A DNA stretch of 9,103 nucleotides from Nitrososphaeraceae archaeon (GTDB lineage Archaea > Thermoproteota > Nitrososphaeria > Nitrososphaerales > Nitrososphaeraceae). Position numbers and translations under genes: made by a program. Below the pieces are notes generated by a model, which saw only the letters and a program-made list of their open reading frames with translations, was not told the DNA's origin and did no database searches. How positions within the stretch are numbered: the first letter of the stretch is position 1; each line of letters starts with the position of its first letter. The stretch spans positions 1 to 9,103 of the forward strand of contig JAICSL010000046.1 of assembly GCA_025936955.1 (NCBI GenBank). Reading direction: 5' to 3'. Positions 6,059-9,103 of this stretch are shown one piece after another.

Positions 6059-6187
6059 ATGTCAATCATATCATCTTTACCCGTACAGTTTACAATCTTT
6101 TGTATTAGGTGTGGGAATGGAGCAGCTAATAATAGTAAGGCAGTTTTATGTCGAGAGTGTGACATGCTGACGAACTGGGCGAACTAG
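6059..6187 (+). CDS. Zinc-ribbon micro-protein
   Basis: This 42-aa protein has a textbook zinc ribbon: C15-x2-C18-G, a twelve-residue spacer, and C31-x2-C34. The loop sequences IRCGNG and CRECD are typical of rubredoxin-like knuckles. A 14-residue hydrophobic-to-neutral lead precedes the ribbon and eight residues follow it. Four correctly spaced cysteines in so short a frame are unlikely by chance, and a good TATA box sits 29 bp upstream of the ATG, giving a leaderless or nearly leaderless transcript. Its function is unknown; zinc ribbons of this size act in RNA polymerase, ribosomes and as protein adaptors. The transcript may end in the T-rich stretch directly after the stop (6188-6199). It stands alone, with long spacers on both sides. 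Confidence 0.8.
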   Translation: MSIISSLPVQFTIFCIRCGNGAANNSKAVLCRECDMLTNWAN

Positions 6188-6591
6188 TTTTATTATTATG
6201 AAAAGATAAACTAGGCCAGAGACGACTCCCAAATACCAGACGTTAAATCAATTCAGAATTGAAAGAAAATAACAATTTTCATAGCCTAAGTGCCCCATAG
6301 AATTGTCCATTAAGTGTGAATTGAACTCTGATGTATAAGTCGATTGGTATGTTGGCCAAAATTAGGAAATAACACCTTTCCTCTGTTTAAACAACGACTT
6401 AAACTAACTTGAGACTCATAACATGATTAAGGTAAAGTAATTAAAGACTTTGATAAAATATGGAAATTATGGTTGGATAAAAAGAACAAGTGAACGAGTA
6501 GACAAGCTTAATCGAAAAACAAATGATGATATCAATTTATGGTAGGAACCTTCCAAGATGGACTTGCCAGAGACGAATTTGATATATCATG

Positions 6592-6612
6592 TTTATTATT
6601 TAAAATAATAAA
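6592..6612. repeat. 21-bp AT-only palindrome
   Basis: TTTATTATTT (6592-6601) and AAATAATAAA (6603-6612) are perfectly complementary around a single central A. The element is made only of A and T. It could be a regulator site, a cruciform or origin-like easily melted site, or a product of low base complexity. Confidence 0.6.
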
Positions 6613-6667
6613 AACGAATTTCCAAACGTGCTAGTATCCTAAATGATCGTTATAGGGCATTCCAATT

Positions 6668-6690
6668 ATATTCAATCGTATATTCAATCG
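6668..6690. repeat. Short direct repeat, period 12
   Basis: ATATTCAATCG occurs at 6668-6678 and 6680-6690, with a degenerate third copy ATAATCTATCG at 6691-6701. It may be a pair of regulator half-sites or slippage. Confidence 0.6.
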
Positions 6691-6768
6691 ATAATCTATC
6701 GTGTTATATAGGATGATAGAAAAAGAGCTCAATGCTATCGTTAGTATTGAAAATGGTCTCATTTTGTT

Positions 6769-6826
6769 TTGGTATCGAAGTAACAAATATTGAAAATAAG
6801 ATATCTTATGTAATAATTGATACCAA
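6769..6826. repeat. Inverted repeat enclosing a 14-bp palindrome
   Basis: TTGGTATC (6769-6776) and GATACCAA (6819-6826) are perfect inverted copies. Between them ATAAGATATCTTAT (6796-6809) is a perfect palindrome. A T-rich ATTATTTTTG follows at about 6828-6837, so in RNA it could work as a terminator; as DNA it could be a cruciform or the remains of a small terminal-inverted-repeat element. No transposase is nearby. Confidence 0.6.
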
Positions 6827-6929
6827 CATTATTTTTGTCAAAGTAAGGTATGGTTTTATGGCGATATGTATATAAAATTACTGATAGAATCGCTAGACTG
6901 ACTGTTTAGGGTGTTTCACTCTTAAGATA

Positions 6930-7529
6930 TCAAAAGCCTTTTCTACCAAACAACAAATGTCTTGAATCATTTATCTGTGATTGTATATCATTTAACATCT
7001 CCGATTGAGCCTCTATTAAACTTTGGATTTGTTTCCTTCGGTGAGGCTCACTATTATCTGATAGCTGTTCATCTTTATGGATTTTGATTCCTCGTAGAGA
7101 ATTGTCTAAGCCTTTTTCCGATTTATTATCGTTTTTAGATCCACGGAATGTCCTTGTCGAAATTCCTGGATCTTTTTGGATCTGAAATATTGTATTTATT
7201 GTTGTTTGTCTTTTGTCTTTTTTTTCCTTTCTTAGTTTGAACCACTCTCCAATATCTGCAATATCATCTTTAAGAAGACCAAAACCTACACCGGCTAATA
7301 TCCCTATTGTTGTAGATGGAAGTGAAGACATCCTCAAGAACAAAGAAGATATTGCTAATAACGCTCCTAACTCACCATGATGTATTCTTCTGTTCAGAAT
7401 ATAGACTTGGGGAGGAGGCATTGAATTATGCATTGAATTCCAATATGATGTCAAAAATTCTGCAACCGTCATTCCGAGAATTAATCCCCCTCTTACACCT
7501 AAGCTGCAAAGTAATCCATACAATACCAT
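6930..7529 (-). CDS. Membrane protein with HHGE...DD motif
   Basis: This 199-aa protein has a hydrophobic N-terminal helix (about 2-24), a loop ending in the conserved-looking RRIHHGE (47-53), a long hydrophobic stretch (54-86) that could be one long or two short helices, then KDDIADIGEWF (87-97). After that comes a basic, Ser/Asn-rich cytoplasmic-type tail (98-165) and a possible coiled coil (about 165-190). Paired histidines at one membrane edge and paired acidic residues at the other suggest a metal site or ion path, but that is inference. From memory, small archaeal membrane proteins with the HHGE and DDxxDxxEW blocks occur without assigned function. The start is ATG at 7529, with a TATA element 30 bp upstream. 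It is divergent from the exported-protein gene at 7841. Confidence 0.8.
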   Translation of the reverse strand: MVLYGLLCSLGVRGGLILGMTVAEFLTSYWNSMHNSMPPPQVYILNRRIHHGELGALLAISSLFLRMSSLPSTTIGILAGVGFGLLKDDIADIGEWFKLRKEKKDKRQTTINTIFQIQKDPGISTRTFRGSKNDNKSEKGLDNSLRGIKIHKDEQLSDNSEPHRRKQIQSLIEAQSEMLNDIQSQINDSRHLLFGRKGF

Positions 7530-7555
7530 TGATTTTATACCATATAATATCAGAA

Positions 7556-7563
7556 ATATATAA
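7556..7563 (-). promoter_or_regulatory. TATA box of the HHGE membrane protein gene
   Basis: On the minus strand TTATATAT is centred about 30 bp before the ATG at 7529, which places the transcript start within a few bases of the start codon. Confidence 0.55.
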
Positions 7564-7649
7564 TAAATGTATTTTCCTTATTTTTCCATAATATTTTCTT
7601 CTTAAAGATAATTTATCATAAAAAATGAAAACTTCAAAATGCTGAATCT

Positions 7650-7694
7650 GAAAATAATTTTGTTTAAGAATTAATTAGAGTGTTAATTATTTTC
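7650..7694. repeat. 10-bp inverted repeat between divergent genes
   Basis: GAAAATAATT (7650-7659) and AATTATTTTC (7685-7694) are perfect inverted copies 25 bp apart. They sit in the spacer between the divergent genes starting at 7529 and 7841. They could bind a dimeric regulator, though AT-rich arms also arise by chance. Confidence 0.5.
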
Positions 7695-7810
7695 AAATGT
7701 ATGTTACAAATATTCAAATGATTTCGCCTTATTGCATTTGGAGTAGTTTTACTATTCCATTTATCTTCTAGTGCTAAGATCGATTTTCAGTAATTATTTT
7801 TGTTATAACT

Positions 7811-7820
7811 CTTAAATAAG
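7811..7820 (+). promoter_or_regulatory. TATA box of the exported protein gene
   Basis: CTTAAATAAG is centred about 26 bp before the ATG at 7841, the spacing of a leaderless archaeal transcript. No Shine-Dalgarno-like motif precedes the ATG. Confidence 0.6.
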
Positions 7821-7840
7821 ATTAATATCCTATTCTGTTA

Positions 7841-8425
7841 ATGTCAAAGAACACGTGCGTCAAATACCTTCTCACAAGTGCAATATTGATTACTACAATA
7901 ACAACACTTGTACAGGCAAATGTATTTGCTGTTGCCAATATTGCATTAGTAATACCACCAGCAGCAGCACAATCAAGTACTAATAGTTCAGCGTCTACTT
8001 CTAATATGTTGACCGGAGAAATTGCGAGTTTACAAAATAACAAAGAAGGAAAACCTGCTTGGATACTAGAAGGACCTTGGAATATGACTCTGGCAAATCC
8101 ATTAGATAAAAGTTCATCTACAAATCCTCCTACTGCTAATTCATTTAACGCTAAGTTTGAAATGGTAATGTTAAATGGATCAGCGAAACATGAACATTCC
8201 GTTTATGGCTTTAAGCAGACAACTTCATCATCTGACGGAGGGGGATCAGCAAAAATTAATGGGACTGCTACTATTACCATGAAGGATGGACCTGTTGCAG
8301 ACGTTCCGGTTGGAATAAGCATTATGCAAGGAAAAGCAGTAAGCATATCACCAGATTCTACCAAAACTATGAACCATTTCGGAGATAGTCCTATATTTGG
8401 TATCGTATCGGATTCTTCTAAATAA
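7841..8425 (+). CDS. Exported beta-rich protein, thaumarchaeal family
   Basis: This 194-aa protein starts with a signal peptide (hydrophobic about 9-38) and a likely cleavage after PAAAQ (near residue 44), then a Ser/Thr/Asn-rich linker (45-55). The rest (56-194) looks like an all-beta domain: LTGEIASLQ, then PAWILEGPWNMTL (72-84), FEMVMLNGSAKHEHSVYGFKQ in the middle (106-126), an INGTATITMKDGPV strand pair (139-152) and a C-terminal block with NHFGDSPIFGIV (178-189). Histidines H117, H119 and H179 could form a metal or ligand site. Four N-glycosylation sequons (N48, N81, N112, N140) fit a surface location. From memory, this domain, with its PAWI..G.W and NHFG..PI.GIV signatures, recurs in many copies in Nitrososphaera-type genomes without known function. 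The ATG start is supported by TATA spacing. Confidence 0.85.
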   Translation: MSKNTCVKYLLTSAILITTITTLVQANVFAVANIALVIPPAAAQSSTNSSASTSNMLTGEIASLQNNKEGKPAWILEGPWNMTLANPLDKSSSTNPPTANSFNAKFEMVMLNGSAKHEHSVYGFKQTTSSSDGGGSAKINGTATITMKDGPVADVPVGISIMQGKAVSISPDSTKTMNHFGDSPIFGIVSDSSK

Positions 8426-8468
8426 TTAGATCGTGGTAATGATAGACAGAAGTAGTCTTAAACTCCAA

Positions 8469-8475
8469 TTTTTTT
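8469..8475 (+). terminator. T7 tract after the exported protein gene
   Basis: Seven T lie about 44 bp past the stop codon, flanked by CCAA and GG. This is a likely intrinsic archaeal terminator for the plus-strand gene. Confidence 0.5.
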
Positions 8476-9021
8476 GGCGCAAAATTTGTTGTTGCAGTAT
8501 GGCTTGTTCAAGATAGTCCATGAGTTCGCATGATGTTTTTAAAGTTAGCATGAATCATCGAACAAAAGCAGATCGCTCGGAATGATTATAGCCTGAATTC
8601 TTATAACATATAATACTATGATTAGAGGACAACGAATCGAGATCTTTACAAGTAATGTAGGTTTCCCAACTGGCAACTTTCATACAGGGAAAATTAAGTA
8701 TAATAAAATTAAGGTGATCATATTCCTAGTTGCAGGGAATTCTCAGTTAATCAAATAAATTGTTAAATTGAGACTTTTGAGTATATGTTTCGCTGAAGAA
8801 CTTCGAGGCTTTTCCCTTGCTAGGTTGATGCAGTTTTCTGAACTTAAGACGAAAGATCAGATGTACTAGCATTATTCGCATTCAAGATAGTGAAATGAAC
8901 TTTTAAGGATAACTAATAATATATTCTATTTGGATTCAAGCTGTTGAGGATGCTTCAAATAATAAAATTTATCTCACAAATGACTCATTAGTTGACTTAT
9001 TATTTCTTCACAAAGCCTAGA
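8476..9021. other. Spacer with only doubtful small frames
   Basis: Several frames of 33-46 codons exist: 8426-8551 minus, 8618-8758 plus, 8768-8869 plus and 8747-8872 minus. None carries a motif I recognise, and some overlap on opposite strands, so at most a minority can be real. A cluster of TATA-like sequence at 8600-8612 could serve either strand. Confidence 0.4.
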
Positions 9022-9103
9022 ATGGCATCTGATGACGCCATATCATATCTAGATCTTTTGGAATCAGTCCTGACTAAAATGGCCATACCGAGGATCAATT
9101 TAA
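9022..9103 (+). CDS. Possible 5' end of a gene cut by the window edge
   Basis: An ATG at 9022 opens a frame that stays open for 27 codons to the end of the window. It begins MASDDAISYLDLLES and reads like a normal soluble, amphipathic N terminus. A TATA-like CTTATTATT (8996-9004) lies about 22 bp upstream, slightly short for a leaderless start. No family can be named from so few residues, and an open frame of this length is not rare by chance. Confidence 0.4.
   Translation, partial: MASDDAISYLDLLESVLTKMAIPRINL

Larger units (their letters stand above)
6200..6929. other. Long spacer with palindromes and repeats
   Basis: No credible gene is visible. Small frames such as 6713-6793 (26 aa) and 6850-6909 (19 aa) lack motifs. 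The stretch holds a 12-bp-period direct repeat (6668-6690), a 21-bp AT palindrome (6592-6612) and an inverted repeat with an inner palindrome (6769-6826). Confidence 0.5.

Noticed and set aside
6215..6576. 11-bp direct repeat GCCAGAGACGA at 6215-6225 and 6566-6576
   Set aside because: By rough expectation several 11-bp matches should occur by chance in 9 kb of biased sequence. There is no longer similarity around the copies.
6869..6878. Strong plus-strand TATA-like GTATATAAAA antisense to the HHGE gene end
   Set aside because: No frame follows, and isolated TATA-like strings are common in this AT-rich DNA.
8426..8551. Minus-strand 41-aa Leu/Gln-rich frame directly convergent with the exported protein gene
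   Set aside because: It reads plausibly but has no motif, a TATA element at a poor distance, and overlaps the terminator region of the neighbour.
8618..8869. Two plus-strand frames (46 and 33 aa) in the same frame separated by one stop, and an overlapping 41-aa minus frame (8747-8872)
   Set aside because: The frames on opposite strands compete, none has a recognised motif, and their lengths are within chance expectation. A stop-interrupted pseudogene cannot be excluded.

Overview
The window reads as archaeal DNA and most probably comes from an ammonia-oxidising thaumarchaeon (Nitrososphaerota, in the Nitrososphaera/Nitrosocosmicus range). This is inferred from four things: TATA-box promoters placed about 26-30 bp before start codons (leaderless or nearly leaderless transcripts), a stand-alone TRAM-domain protein, an archaeal XPB-type helicase, and exported proteins rich in N-glycosylation sequons of a kind I associate with this group. 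No lineage marker such as amoA or rRNA is present, so the lineage is an inference. The DNA is AT-rich.

Layout. 1-281: gene-free leader with a promoter. 282-542 (+): 86-aa zinc-ribbon protein. 543-1119: gene-free, with one GC-richer patch holding a hairpin. 1120-1362 (-): 80-aa TRAM RNA-binding protein. 1363-2168: about 800 bp without a convincing gene. 2169-3569 (-): XPB/Rad25-family DNA helicase. 3937-4365 (+): methionine-rich exported protein. 4774-4905 (-): 43-aa single C2H2 zinc finger. 4992-5035: 13-bp tandem repeat. 5036-6058: mostly gene-free, with two doubtful open frames. 6059-6187 (+): 42-aa zinc-ribbon micro-protein. 6188-6929: gene-free but with AT palindromes and an inverted repeat. 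6930-7529 (-): two-helix membrane protein with an HHGE...DD motif. 7841-8425 (+): exported beta-rich protein. 8426-9021: no convincing gene. 9022-9103 (+): possible start of a gene that runs off the end.

The genes do not form an operon. Every convincing gene stands alone with its own TATA-like element, neighbours are often divergent, and confident coding sequence covers only about 42% of the window. Functionally they divide into nucleic-acid proteins (XPB, TRAM, three small zinc proteins) and cell-surface or membrane proteins (two exported proteins, one membrane protein). Nothing links them into one pathway.

I see no rRNA, tRNA, CRISPR array, transposase or phage gene, and no clear new multi-gene system. 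The most rewarding points are the very small zinc proteins, two of them under 45 aa, the Met-rich exported protein, the HHGE/DD membrane protein, and several repeat or palindrome structures in the long spacers.
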